Positions 1-9,311 of a DNA stretch of 64,000 bases are shown here, piece by piece. The notes under the pieces are model-generated. The model was not told the origin of the DNA, did no database searches, and was given only the letters and a program-made list of their open reading frames with translations. Within the stretch, counting starts at the first letter, position 1, and every line of letters begins with the position of its first letter. Made by a program: the position numbers and the translations under genes. The stretch comes from an uncultured delta proteobacterium. GTDB lineage: Bacteria > Desulfobacterota > Desulfovibrionia > Desulfovibrionales > Desulfovibrionaceae. The stretch is from positions 62,001 through 126,000 of the forward strand of contig CAILNX010000043.1 of assembly GCA_903835685.1 (NCBI GenBank). The letters run 5' to 3'.

Positions 1-408
1 GTCAAAGGAGAAGCGCCAGGTCGCGGTCCTGCGGGGCAGGGGCAGGTTCAGGGGCAGGCCCAGATCCTGCTGAACCGGGACAGGAGTCCCTTTGGCCGCC
101 AGGGAGGCCAGGCTGACCTGGGCCGCCGAAGAGGCCGAAGAGGCGGATACGGCTCCCTCGCCCTTGACCTGGGCCCTGGCTTCAATGCGTACATTCGGGG
201 TCTGGCCCAGGACCTGGGTCAGGGCCTCGCTGATCTGGACCGTGAGCTTGTCCCGGACCCAGGCGGCCACGAACTCGTTGGGAGCGAAAAGCTGTGCACA
301 GTTTCCCTTGATTTCAGCCCGCAAGGGCTTGATCCAAACCTGGAAAAGTCCGGGATTGAGCATTTTTTCGAGGAGGGAGAGAACTTGGCTCCAGGCATCG
401 GTCAGCAT
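1..408 (-). CDS. dnaA: Chromosomal replication initiator DnaA, N-terminal part (cut by the window edge)
   Basis: DnaA binds the origin and opens it for replication. The minus strand reads 136 codons from an ATG at 408 without a stop and runs off the window at base 1. Residues 1-70 match domain I, which binds DnaB and partner proteins: a Trp-rich helical start, then WIKPLRA and APNEFVAAWV. Residues 80-125 are a low-complexity Ala/Ser/Pro linker. The last residues, TWRFSFD, match the start of the AAA+ ATPase domain, so only about the first third of the protein is present. It has no close neighbour upstream. The ATP and DNA-binding domains lie outside the window, so the call rests on domain I and the linker boundary. 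Confidence 0.9.
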   Translation of the reverse strand, partial: MLTDAWSQVLSLLEKMLNPGLFQVWIKPLRAEIKGNCAQLFAPNEFVAAWVRDKLTVQISEALTQVLGQTPNVRIEARAQVKGEGAVSASSASSAAQVSLASLAAKGTPVPVQQDLGLPLNLPLPRRTATWRFSFD

Positions 409-974
409 GAGAGCAGGATTAATCAAAAACGACGGTCAGACACAAGGACGGATTTCCCAGGGACTCGCCACCGGAGACTGGGATTTTATCTACAGGTTAA
501 CACACTATAATAAATGCATATATTCGAAACGTAACAATTTCCTTCCCTTCTCCGTGGCCTGCCCTTAACCAGCCTGAAACAAGGGTTCCCAGCCAGGTCA
601 ACCGTTGTTTTAAACATTCGGAAAAAAAAATTTCAACATGCTGATTTTTGATTTACTCAATATTACTAAAAATTCCTCAAAAAAAATTCATCGTGCCAAA
701 ATTTGCCACATGCAAAATACTGCCAGGAACACGGAAAAAAGCCTTGCTCTTCACAAAGGCTCCATCCGGTGCGGTCTCCAGGCAGAGGCCCTGGTCCAGT
801 GCGCGCGTCCTGAATAAGAGACCAAAAAAACCGGCCCCCGAAAAGCGCGGCCCCAGGCCGCTCCCCTGGGAGCCGGTTTTTGAACAGGTACAACACTCTG
901 AAATAGATCGTTATTATTTTGTTGACCCAGGCCGATCCAAGCCCGGCCTGGACTCCGCGTCATTCCAGGTTTCC
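409..974. other. AT-rich non-coding region upstream of dnaA, possible replication-origin region
   Basis: No convincing gene lies in these 566 bases. There are AT-rich blocks near 484-540 and 606-712. Bases 486-494 (TTATCTACA) differ at one position from the DnaA box TTATCCACA. On the minus strand TTGTTA (537-532) and TATTAT (512-507), 19 bases apart, could be a weak dnaA promoter. One near-match box does not establish an origin; the position beside dnaA is the main argument. Confidence 0.3.
826..881. terminator. Long inverted repeat with A and T runs, probable bidirectional terminator
   Basis: The arms AAAAACCGGC (826-835) and GCCGGTTTTT (872-881) pair perfectly and enclose a GC-rich inner segment that also folds. 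The A run on one side and T run on the other allow termination on both strands. It lies past the 3' end of the LUD gene (minus). A second hairpin (CCAGGCCG / CGGCCTGG, near 928-951) lies closer to that gene but lacks a T run. Confidence 0.55.
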
Positions 975-1628
975 CTAGAAACCCAAATCTTCATTGATGA
1001 GAATCACAGTGATCCGGCCCTTGGGGAAGGACTTTTCGGTCAGGGTCCACACTGAGCAGATCCGCTCCGGGGAATCGCAGTCGTGACAGTGCCCGGTCTT
1101 CACGCAGGGGGTCTTCTTGCTCAGGCGGATGGCGTTGGCGGGCGCGGCCAGGGTCTTGACCCGGTCCATGGCCTGCTGGGCGTCGCCCGCGATCTTGTTG
1201 CGGCCAGCCAGAACCACCACATTCCGGGGTCCGAAGCACAGGGCGGCTACCCGGTTGCCTGACCCGTCCAGGTTGACCAGGACCCCGTCCTCGGTCAGGG
1301 CGTTGGTGCTGGTGATGAACAGGTCCGTGAGCAGGGCCTGGCGCCTGATCTCGATGCGCTCCTCAGGGCTGGGGGTCAGGTCGTAGGTGTCCAGGACGGT
1401 CAGGCCCGGGGTGTCCTTGACGGCCTGGTAGACCCCGCTGTCCACCACGGTCATGGACCCGCCAAAGGCCACGGACTCGGGCTTGATCCCGGGCACCAGT
1501 TCCTCGAGCAGCAGACGCCGGGCCGCGTCCCGATCGGCCACCACATGGCAGGTGAACCCGTTGCCTTCCAGGGCCTTTTTCACGGACTTGAGCTTCAAAT
1601 CCCAAAATTTCTGCAAAGGCTTGCTCAT
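975..1628 (-). CDS. LUD-domain (lactate-utilisation-like) protein
   Basis: A 217-residue protein of the LUD fold seen in LutB/LutC-type proteins. Family features are the early helix with FWDLKLKSVKKAL, the glycine-rich GGSMT turn near residue 57, and the FITSTNALTEDG block. The C-terminal third has a Cys cluster, C-x6-C-x2-C-x6-C, around GHCHDCDSPERIC, which could bind zinc or an Fe-S cluster. LUD proteins in lactate operons work with an Fe-S partner, but none is adjacent here, so the substrate is unknown. The ATG at 1628 follows a good GGAGG site. It reads divergently from the methyltransferase gene. Confidence 0.8.
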   Translation of the reverse strand: MSKPLQKFWDLKLKSVKKALEGNGFTCHVVADRDAARRLLLEELVPGIKPESVAFGGSMTVVDSGVYQAVKDTPGLTVLDTYDLTPSPEERIEIRRQALLTDLFITSTNALTEDGVLVNLDGSGNRVAALCFGPRNVVVLAGRNKIAGDAQQAMDRVKTLAAPANAIRLSKKTPCVKTGHCHDCDSPERICSVWTLTEKSFPKGRITVILINEDLGF

Positions 1629-1795
1629 GGCATCCTCCAGATTCTAGGTTGACAACCCGCCAATTATGCCCTCCTCCGATCCAAAGGGCAAGAAGGCCCC
1701 TTGGACCCCAAAGGCCCGAAGGTTTTGCCATTTGCCGCGAATCGTCCTATATCCCACCCAGACCGCACGACCCCCTCAAACGCCAGGAGGACACC

Positions 1796-2782
1796 ATGAC
1801 CCAGCCCACGCCCGGCGCCCTGCTCGGCCTTTCCGGCAGCTACTGGCAGGTCTGCGCCCTGCACGCCGCAGCCGCCCTGGACCTTTTTTCGGCCTTGCAG
1901 TCCCAACCCAGGACCAAAGCCGATCTGGCCGCTCAGCTCAAGGCGGACCCCCGGGCCCTGGGCATGCTCCTGGACGCCCTGGTGGCCATGGACCTGGCCC
2001 GCAAGGAGCCCGGGGGCTATCTGGCTGCTGACCAGACCCGGGCGCTTCTGGCCAGCGACTCCCCGACTACCCTGCGGCCCATGATCCTCCACCATCATTA
2101 TATAATGGACGCCTGGCAGCGCCTGCCCGAGGCCGTGCGCACGGGCCGGGCCGTGTCCCGGCACGGTTTCGACGATCCCGAGCGCCGGGAGGCCTTTCTC
2201 ATGGGCATGTTCGTGAACGCCATGGCCATTGCCCCGAGCCTGGCCAAGGAGCTGGACCTGTCCGGCCGCTTAAGTCTCCTGGACCTGGGCGGCGGCCCCG
2301 GGACCTACGCCATCCATTTCTGCCTCAAAAATCCCGGGCTTTCGGCCACCATCTACGACCAGCCCGGCACCCGACCCTTTGCCGAGGCCACCATCGCCCG
2401 CTTCGGACTCTCGGGCCGGGTCGGCTTCGTCCCCGGGGACTACCTGGCCGACCCGGTGCCCGGCCACTACGACGTGGCCTGGCTCTCCCAGATCCTGCAC
2501 GGCGAAGGCCCGGTCGCCTGCCGGGACATCCTGGCCAAGGCCGTGGCCGCCCTGAACCCCGGGGGCCAGCTCTTCATCCACGAGTTCATCCTGGACGATT
2601 CCGGGACCGGACCCCTGTTCCCCACCCTGTTCGCCCTGAACATGCTGGTCCAGACCCGGGACGGACAGGCCTACACCGGGGCCGAGCTCACGAACATGAT
2701 GGCCGAGGCGGGATTGAGCGACATCCATCGTCTGGGCTTTTCAGGCCCCAACGGGTCCGGCATTCTGGCCGGGCGCAAGTAA
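1796..2782 (+). CDS. SAM-dependent methyltransferase with N-terminal dimerisation domain
   Basis: A 328-residue protein resembling plant-type O-methyltransferases and their bacterial relatives. Residues 1-100 are a winged-helix-like dimerisation domain (YWQVCALHAAAALDLFSAL). From about residue 155 comes the Rossmann methyltransferase domain with SAM motif I LLDLGGGPGT and a later NPGGQLFIHEF strand. The start at 1796 is chosen because AGGAGG lies just upstream; an upstream extension of the frame has no such site. Eighteen bases separate it from the flavin-binding gene, so the two are probably cotranscribed. The methyl acceptor cannot be told from sequence; such proteins act on small phenols, quinone precursors or tetrapyrroles. 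Confidence 0.8.
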   Translation: MTQPTPGALLGLSGSYWQVCALHAAAALDLFSALQSQPRTKADLAAQLKADPRALGMLLDALVAMDLARKEPGGYLAADQTRALLASDSPTTLRPMILHHHYIMDAWQRLPEAVRTGRAVSRHGFDDPERREAFLMGMFVNAMAIAPSLAKELDLSGRLSLLDLGGGPGTYAIHFCLKNPGLSATIYDQPGTRPFAEATIARFGLSGRVGFVPGDYLADPVPGHYDVAWLSQILHGEGPVACRDILAKAVAALNPGGQLFIHEFILDDSGTGPLFPTLFALNMLVQTRDGQAYTGAELTNMMAEAGLSDIHRLGFSGPNGSGILAGRK

Positions 2783-2800
2783 ACCCCAAAGGAGATCACC

Positions 2801-3268
2801 ATGCGTCATGCGGATCGGGGCATCACCGACCCCGTCAAGATCGAGGCCATTCTGCGCAAATGCGAACTGCTGCACCTGGCCATGACCGGCCCCGAAGGCC
2901 CGTACGCCCTGACCGTGAATTTCGGGGTCAGAGGCGGCAAGCTCTATTTCCACTCGGCCACCACGGGCAAGAAGACCGCAATGATCGAGGCCGACCCCCG
3001 GATCGCCTTCTGCGCCCATACCGACTATGAGCCCGTGCGCTCCGAGGAAAAGGCCTGCAAGTGGTCCGCCAAGTACCACAGCGTGGCCGGGCAGGGCCTG
3101 GCCCGCTTCCTCACGGACCCCCAGGAGAAACTGGCCGCTTTCAAGGTCATCATGGCCCACCATACGGACCTGGATCTGCCCTTTGAGCCCAAGACCCTGG
3201 ACCGGACCGTGGTGGTGGAGATCACCCCGGCCCAGATCACGGGCATGCGCAAGGGCTATGAGGAATAG
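2801..3268 (+). CDS. Pyridoxamine 5'-phosphate oxidase-like FMN-binding protein (Nim-like)
   Basis: A 155-residue split-beta-barrel flavoprotein. The order of motifs, a short N-terminal helix, LHLAMTGPEGPYALTVNFG, then LYFHSATTGKKTAMIEADPR, matches the NimA/5-nitroimidazole reductase branch of the PNPOx family. Those proteins bind FMN and reduce small molecules, or bind heme or F420. The gene has an AAAGGAG site and is followed within 3 bases by the SGNH hydrolase gene, suggesting one operon with the methyltransferase. The physiological substrate is not known. Confidence 0.82.
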   Translation: MRHADRGITDPVKIEAILRKCELLHLAMTGPEGPYALTVNFGVRGGKLYFHSATTGKKTAMIEADPRIAFCAHTDYEPVRSEEKACKWSAKYHSVAGQGLARFLTDPQEKLAAFKVIMAHHTDLDLPFEPKTLDRTVVVEITPAQITGMRKGYEE

Positions 3269-3271
3269 GGC

Positions 3272-3847
3272 ATGAACATCTGTTTCGTGGGTGATTCCCT
3301 GGTGCTCGGGGTGGGCGCCCCGGCGGGTCTGGGCTGGCCCGGACGGGTCTGCGCCCGGTCCTTGGGCCGGGTCCCGGACCTCATCGGCTTCAACCTGGGC
3401 ATCCGGGGCCAGACCTCCCTGGACATAGCCGCGCGGTGGAAGGCCGAGGTCCTGCCGAGACTGCCCGAGGACACCAGGCGCGGGGTGTTCTTCAGCTTCG
3501 GCACGGCCGACGCGGCCAAGGCCGTGCCCTTGGAGAAGACCCTGGCCGCTGCCCGGGGTATCCTGACCGAAAGCGCAGGCCTGTTCCCCACCCTGTTCGC
3601 TGGCCCGGCCGGGGCCACCCGCGAGGACATCGCCCCGGGCCTGTCGGCCATCAACACGGCCCTGATCGGGCTCTGCGCCGAGATCGGAGTCCCGGCCCTG
3701 GACCTGTACGCCGAGCTGGCCGAGCATCCGGCCTATGTGCGGGAGATGCAGGCCGGGGACGGGGTCCATCCCGGGGCCGAGGGCTATGACCTCATCACCG
3801 GGCTGGTTCTGGGCTGGGAGCCGTTTCAGGCTTTTTTGAAGGGTTAG
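3272..3847 (+). CDS. SGNH/GDSL-type hydrolase
   Basis: A 191-residue single-domain esterase of the SGNH family. Block I is FVGDSLVLGVG (catalytic Ser near residue 9), block III contains FGTADAA, and the C-terminal block V is DGVHPGAEGY, carrying the Asp and His of the triad near residues 167 and 170. No signal peptide is seen, so it is probably cytoplasmic. Its stop overlaps the stop of the kinase gene on the other strand by 4 bases, so the two transcripts collide end to end with no room for a separate terminator. Confidence 0.85.
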   Translation: MNICFVGDSLVLGVGAPAGLGWPGRVCARSLGRVPDLIGFNLGIRGQTSLDIAARWKAEVLPRLPEDTRRGVFFSFGTADAAKAVPLEKTLAAARGILTESAGLFPTLFAGPAGATREDIAPGLSAINTALIGLCAEIGVPALDLYAELAEHPAYVREMQAGDGVHPGAEGYDLITGLVLGWEPFQAFLKG

Positions 3848-5604
3848 GGGCCGTCCCCGGCCGAACCCAGCACCCGCACCAGGCTGGCAGCCACCTGGGC
3901 CTTGAGCAGGGGCTTCATGACCAGGTCGCGCAGGCCCAGGCCCTTGATGATCTCGGCCGAGACCGCTTCGGAGAATCCGGTGCACAGGATGACCGGAAGC
4001 TCGGGCCGGATGGCCAAAACCTCCCGGGCCAACTGCACCCCGGTCATGTTGGGCATGGACTGGTCGGTGAAGAGCAGGTCAAAGGCCTCGGGCCGGAAGC
4101 GGAAGGCCTCCAGGGCCTCGATGCTGCTGGTCCGGCCCGTGACAGTCAAGCCCATGCCCTCCAGCATCTCCCGGCCGATGTCCACCAGGGGCTTCTCGTC
4201 GTCCACCAACAGCACCCGGGCCGCGCGCGGCCGGGCCTGGGCGGCCAGAGGCGCGGCCTGGGCCTCCATGGCCGAGGTCCGGGGCAGGAAGACATGGAAG
4301 GTGGAGCCGTGTCCCGGCTCGCTGTGCACGGTGATGGCCCCGTCGTGGCCCTTGACGATGCCGTGCACCACGGACAGGCCCATGCCCGTGCCCTCGCCCG
4401 GCTTCTTGGTGGTGAAAAAAGGATCGAAAATGCGCTCCTGCACCTCCGGGGCCATACCCTGGCCCGTGTCGCTCACGCTCAAGCGCAGATACCAGGACGG
4501 GTCCCCCAGTTCCGGGGGCAGGGGCGGCCCTTCTTCCGCCGCCCCGGCCAGGGTCACGGACAGTCGGCCGCCCTCCTGGCGCATGGCGTGGGCCGCGTTG
4601 GCGCAGAGGTTCAGGAGGACCTGGTGCAACTGGGTGGGGTCGCCGGTGATGTGCGCGGCCGGGTCAGACACCTGGATGCGCAACTCCACGCTGGCCGGGA
4701 TGGCCGAGCGCATCATCTTCAGGGTCTCCTTGATGAGCGGGGCCAGCTTCAGGGGCTTTTTCACCTGGGGGCCCTGGCGGCTGAAATTCAAAATCTGGTT
4801 CACCAGGTCCCTGGCCCGGTCCCCGGCCGTGACGATCTCCCCGGCCCGGCGGGACAGGCCCGAGCCCCCGGCGGCCGCATCGCGGATCATCTCCGCATAG
4901 CCCATCATCACCCCGAGGATGTTGTTGAAATCATGGGCAATGCCCCCAGCCAGGGTGCCCAGGGCCTCCATCTTCTGGCTCTGGATCAGACGGTCCTCCA
5001 GCCGGTGGCGCTCGGCGATGTCCCGGCTCAGGCGCTCGTTGGCCTGGGTCAGCTCGGCCGTGCGCGCGTCCACCAGAAGGGCCAGGTTCTCGTTCAATTC
5101 GCGCAGGCTGCACTCCGCGCTCCATTTGCCGCCCAGGGCCCGGGCCAGTTGGCGCAGTTCCTGGGGCCGGAAGGGCTTGTGCAGATAGAGGAGCTTCTCG
5201 GGCGGAGGCACCCGGCGGTTGAGTTCGGTCAGGGCCAGGCCCGAATGCCCGGTGACCATGACGATCTCCACCAGGCCGTCGAGAGCGCGCAGGGTCTCGG
5301 CCACCTCCACCCCGTCCGGTCCCGGCCCCAGGCGCACGTCGATCAAGGCCACGGCAAAGGGCCGGTTCTGGGCCTTGGCCCAGCGCACAACGTCCAGGGC
5401 CTCCGCCCCCGTGGCGCAGGCGGTCAGGTCGAAGATGGGGCCGGTGGTGGACTCAGGCCTGGCCCCGCCGATCTCCTGCCCGGGAAACAGGGCCTGGAGC
5501 CCCGAGGGGTCCTCGGCCTCCAGACAGAGGATGTCCCGGTACAGGGTCAGGATGCCCGGCTCGTCGTCCACGGCCAGGACACGGTAGACTGGGGCATTGT
5601 CCAC
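3844..5604 (-). CDS. Hybrid two-component protein: receiver - histidine kinase - receiver
   Basis: A 586-residue cytoplasmic signalling protein with three modules. Residues 7-155 form an N-terminal receiver (acidic pair DDE near 13, phospho-Asp 89 in ALIDVRL, Lys 143). Residues 165-205 form a coiled coil. The kinase follows, with phospho-acceptor His 224 in GIAHDFNN, an N box NLCANAAHAM, and DTGQGM and GTGMGLSV in the ATPase. The last 130 residues are a second receiver (LLVDDE, then DLLFTDQSMP). There is no membrane segment or PAS domain, so input probably arrives through the first receiver. The start is GTG with a weak ribosome site. No dedicated output gene is adjacent. Confidence 0.92.
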   Translation of the reverse strand: MDNAPVYRVLAVDDEPGILTLYRDILCLEAEDPSGLQALFPGQEIGGARPESTTGPIFDLTACATGAEALDVVRWAKAQNRPFAVALIDVRLGPGPDGVEVAETLRALDGLVEIVMVTGHSGLALTELNRRVPPPEKLLYLHKPFRPQELRQLARALGGKWSAECSLRELNENLALLVDARTAELTQANERLSRDIAERHRLEDRLIQSQKMEALGTLAGGIAHDFNNILGVMMGYAEMIRDAAAGGSGLSRRAGEIVTAGDRARDLVNQILNFSRQGPQVKKPLKLAPLIKETLKMMRSAIPASVELRIQVSDPAAHITGDPTQLHQVLLNLCANAAHAMRQEGGRLSVTLAGAAEEGPPLPPELGDPSWYLRLSVSDTGQGMAPEVQERIFDPFFTTKKPGEGTGMGLSVVHGIVKGHDGAITVHSEPGHGSTFHVFLPRTSAMEAQAAPLAAQARPRAARVLLVDDEKPLVDIGREMLEGMGLTVTGRTSSIEALEAFRFRPEAFDLLFTDQSMPNMTGVQLAREVLAIRPELPVILCTGFSEAVSAEIIKGLGLRDLVMKPLLKAQVAASLVRVLGSAGDGP

Positions 5605-5623
5605 GAAAGCGCCGTCCTTGAAA

Positions 5624-5640
5624 GGCCGCCCGGGGCGGCC
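5624..5640 (-). terminator. GC-rich hairpin after the radical SAM gene
   Basis: GGCCGCC (5624-5630) and GGCGGCC (5634-5640) form a perfect 7-bp stem with a 3-base loop, followed by a short T run on the minus strand. It separates the radical SAM gene from the hybrid kinase gene downstream. With only three T residues, partial readthrough is likely. Confidence 0.45.
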
Positions 5641-5677
5641 GGTTTTCCGGGGGAGTACCTTATTTTTCCCGGCCTTG

Positions 5678-6595
5678 TCACCCTGGGAACCCGGCCTCGA
5701 TCCTGCCCAGCACCGCCCGGCGCAGCCCGGCCTTGTCCCCGGCCCAGTCCGGGGCCAGGAGCTCGCCCGGGGCCGGGTCGGCGTGCAGGCGGTGGATCAC
5801 CGTGTTCGGGGGCAGGAGGGCCAGGGCCTCGGCCACCCAGTCGGCGTAGTCCGCCAGGGCCAGGGGCGCGTACTCGCCCCGGGACCACTGCTCGGCCAGG
5901 GGCGTGTCCCGGCACACGTACAGATTGTGGAATTTGACCCCGGCCACGGCCCCTTCCACCGCCAGGTCGGCCACGAAGCGCACACTGGCCAGGAACTCCT
6001 CCTGGCCCTCGCCGGGCAGCCCGGCCATGAGATGGGCGCAGACCTGGAGGCCGCACGTAGCGGCGGCAGTGGCCGCCCGGGCGAAATCCCGGGCCGTGTG
6101 GCCCCGGTTGATGCGGACAAGCGTCGCGTCGTTTGAGGATTGCAGCCCCAGGTCCAGCCATTTCTCCGTGGCCGAGAACGCGGCCAGCAGGCCGAGCTTT
6201 TCCGCGTCCAGGCAGTCGGGCCGGGTGCCCACGCACAGCCCGGCCAGGCCGGGCAGGGGCCGAATCTCCTCCAGGACCCGGGCCAGACGCTCGGCCGGGC
6301 CGTGGGTGTTGGAATAGGATTGAAGATAGGCCAGAAAAAGCCTCGCTTTGCGTCCACGTTCCAGGCTATGCTTGAAACGCTCCCACTGGGAGGCCAGGTC
6401 CAGACCCTGGGCCAGGAGACCGGACCCCGAACCCCGGGGGTTGCAAAAGGAGCAGCCCTGGCGAGACAGGGTCCCGTCCCGGTTGGGACAGGTGAATCCG
6501 GCGTCCAAAGGAATTTTCCAGACCTTCTCCCCAAAAACATCCTGCAAGTGGGCTGCTAGGGAGCGATAGCGCAGAGGACTCAAATCACCCCCCAC
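5678..6595 (-). CDS. Radical SAM protein of the YhcC / TIGR01212 family
   Basis: A 305-residue protein with the atypical radical SAM cysteine motif C-x11-C-x2-C (CPNRDGT ... GCSFC, near residues 36-51) that distinguishes this family from the usual C-x3-C-x2-C. The early IPLDAGFTCPNRDG and the later VGTRPDCLD, LGLQSSND and AGLPGEG blocks are also family-like. The E. coli homologue YhcC has no firmly assigned reaction. The GTG start at 6595 is the most upstream plausible one, but its ribosome site is poor, so a slightly later start is possible. It reads divergently from the mre operon. Confidence 0.88.
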   Translation of the reverse strand: MGGDLSPLRYRSLAAHLQDVFGEKVWKIPLDAGFTCPNRDGTLSRQGCSFCNPRGSGSGLLAQGLDLASQWERFKHSLERGRKARLFLAYLQSYSNTHGPAERLARVLEEIRPLPGLAGLCVGTRPDCLDAEKLGLLAAFSATEKWLDLGLQSSNDATLVRINRGHTARDFARAATAAATCGLQVCAHLMAGLPGEGQEEFLASVRFVADLAVEGAVAGVKFHNLYVCRDTPLAEQWSRGEYAPLALADYADWVAEALALLPPNTVIHRLHADPAPGELLAPDWAGDKAGLRRAVLGRIEAGFPG

Positions 6596-8005
<1,410 letters not shown>

Positions 8006-8008
8006 GGC

Positions 8009-8845
8009 GTGAGACTCAGGCGTATTGCGGCCATCATTCTGGCCGGCCTCTTTTTTTACCTGACCCTGTACACCTGGAACCAGCGCACCGGGCACCTGGA
8101 CAGCCTCACGGGCTATACCGGCCTGGAGTTCGTGGGCCTGACCTTGAAGCCAGGCAAATGGATCGCTGGCCAGTTCTCAGGGTTCTGGGACCGCTACGTC
8201 TACCTGGTCGGGGTCCGGGAGCAGCTCGACGAGGCCCGGGCCGAGGTGGACCAACTCAAGCTGGAGCAGGCCGACCTGAAAGAACGGGCCGCCCTGGCCA
8301 CCCGTCTGGAGTCCCTGTTGTCCTTCACCCCGCCCCCTGCCTGGTTCAAAGAGGGCGGCCGGGTCATCGGCCAGCGCTTAGGCCCGGCCTCGGTCCTGGA
8401 GACCATCATGGTGGACAAGGGCAAGGTCCAAGGCGTGGCCGAGGACAGCCCGGTCCTGGCCCCCAAGGGCCTGCTCGGCCGTGTCCTGCGCGTGAGCCCC
8501 ACCTCCTGCACGGTCCTTTTGCTCACCGACCCCAACAGCAAGATCGCGGTCCGGGGCCAGAAGAAGCGCTTCGCCGGCATCCTGGTCGGCCAGGGCCGGG
8601 GATCGCCCCTGGCCCTGCGCTACGTGAACGTCAACGCCCTGTTGGAGGAAGGGGAACTCCTGGTCACCTCGGGCATGGACAAGATTTTCCCCAAGGGCCT
8701 GCCCGTGGCCCGGATCAAGAGCGTGGCCCGGGCCGAGGGCTCCTCGCCCACGGTCACGGCCGAGCTTCTGGCCGACGCCGCGACCATGGAGGAGATCACC
8801 CTCCTGCGCCGGGACGCGGACTTAGACGAGGACGAGGAGGAATAA
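8009..8845 (+). CDS. mreC: Rod-shape-determining protein MreC
   Basis: A 278-residue inner-membrane protein that links MreB filaments to the periplasmic wall enzymes. One N-terminal membrane helix (about residues 5-22) is followed by a coiled coil (70-100, EQLDEARAEVDQLK) and the two beta-barrel domains. The conserved block VDKGKVQGVAEDSPVLAPKGLLGRV lies around residues 131-155. The start is GTG three bases after the mreB stop, so translation is likely coupled. The tail is acidic (DLDEDEEE). Confidence 0.95.
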   Translation: MRLRRIAAIILAGLFFYLTLYTWNQRTGHLDSLTGYTGLEFVGLTLKPGKWIAGQFSGFWDRYVYLVGVREQLDEARAEVDQLKLEQADLKERAALATRLESLLSFTPPPAWFKEGGRVIGQRLGPASVLETIMVDKGKVQGVAEDSPVLAPKGLLGRVLRVSPTSCTVLLLTDPNSKIAVRGQKKRFAGILVGQGRGSPLALRYVNVNALLEEGELLVTSGMDKIFPKGLPVARIKSVARAEGSSPTVTAELLADAATMEEITLLRRDADLDEDEEE

Positions 8846-8846
8846 G

Positions 8847-9311
8847 GTGACCCAGGCCGTCTGGTGGCTTCTCTTCACCCTGGCCGCCATCTGGGCCCAG
8901 TCCTTCTTCCCGGGCGTGGATTTCTTCGCCCCGGGCCTCATCGTCTGCCTGCAAAAGGACTCCAAGACCAAGGCCGCCTGGCTCTGCCTGGCCTGGGTGA
9001 TCCTCCAGGAAGGGACCGGCAGCCTGTCCTTTGGGTACGCCCTGGCCCAGTACGCGGGCCTTTTGGCCTGCTACGGGGTCGGGCGCTGGCTGTTCGAAGG
9101 CCGCAATTTCGTGTTCATCTGCCTGCTGGGCCTGATTCTGGCAGGCATCCACCACAGCCTGACCCTGACCCTGGCCCGGTTCCAGGACTATCTCTTCGAC
9201 GCCGACCTGGTCTTGCGGGAATCCCTGTACCAGGCCCTGTTCTTCCCCCTGGCCTGGGTCCTGGCCAGCGAACTCTATCCCAAGCCCCCCCAAGATGAGC
9301 AGGCTGTCTGA
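8847..9311 (+). CDS. mreD: MreD-like small membrane protein
   Basis: A 154-residue protein made almost entirely of membrane helices (four or five segments), in the position that mreD holds in rod-shape operons. Primary sequence in this family is poorly conserved, so the call rests on size, topology and location between mreC and mrdA. It starts at GTG one base after the mreC stop, and its 3' end overlaps the mrdA start by 17 bases, which points to coupled translation. MreD is thought to help MreC interact with the PBP2-RodA pair. Confidence 0.75.
   Translation: MTQAVWWLLFTLAAIWAQSFFPGVDFFAPGLIVCLQKDSKTKAAWLCLAWVILQEGTGSLSFGYALAQYAGLLACYGVGRWLFEGRNFVFICLLGLILAGIHHSLTLTLARFQDYLFDADLVLRESLYQALFFPLAWVLASELYPKPPQDEQAV

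Noticed and set aside
92-568. Plus-strand open frame over the dnaA start
   Set aside because: It is the antisense of dnaA domain I, whose minus-strand frame gives a clear family match.
648-1055. Plus-strand open frame across the gap and the end of the LUD gene
   Set aside because: It crosses the long inverted repeat at 826-881, has no ribosome site and overlaps a real gene in antisense.
4294-5937. Long plus-strand frame opposite the hybrid kinase
   Set aside because: Shadow of a GC-rich gene; composition is Gly/His/Gln-rich without domains.
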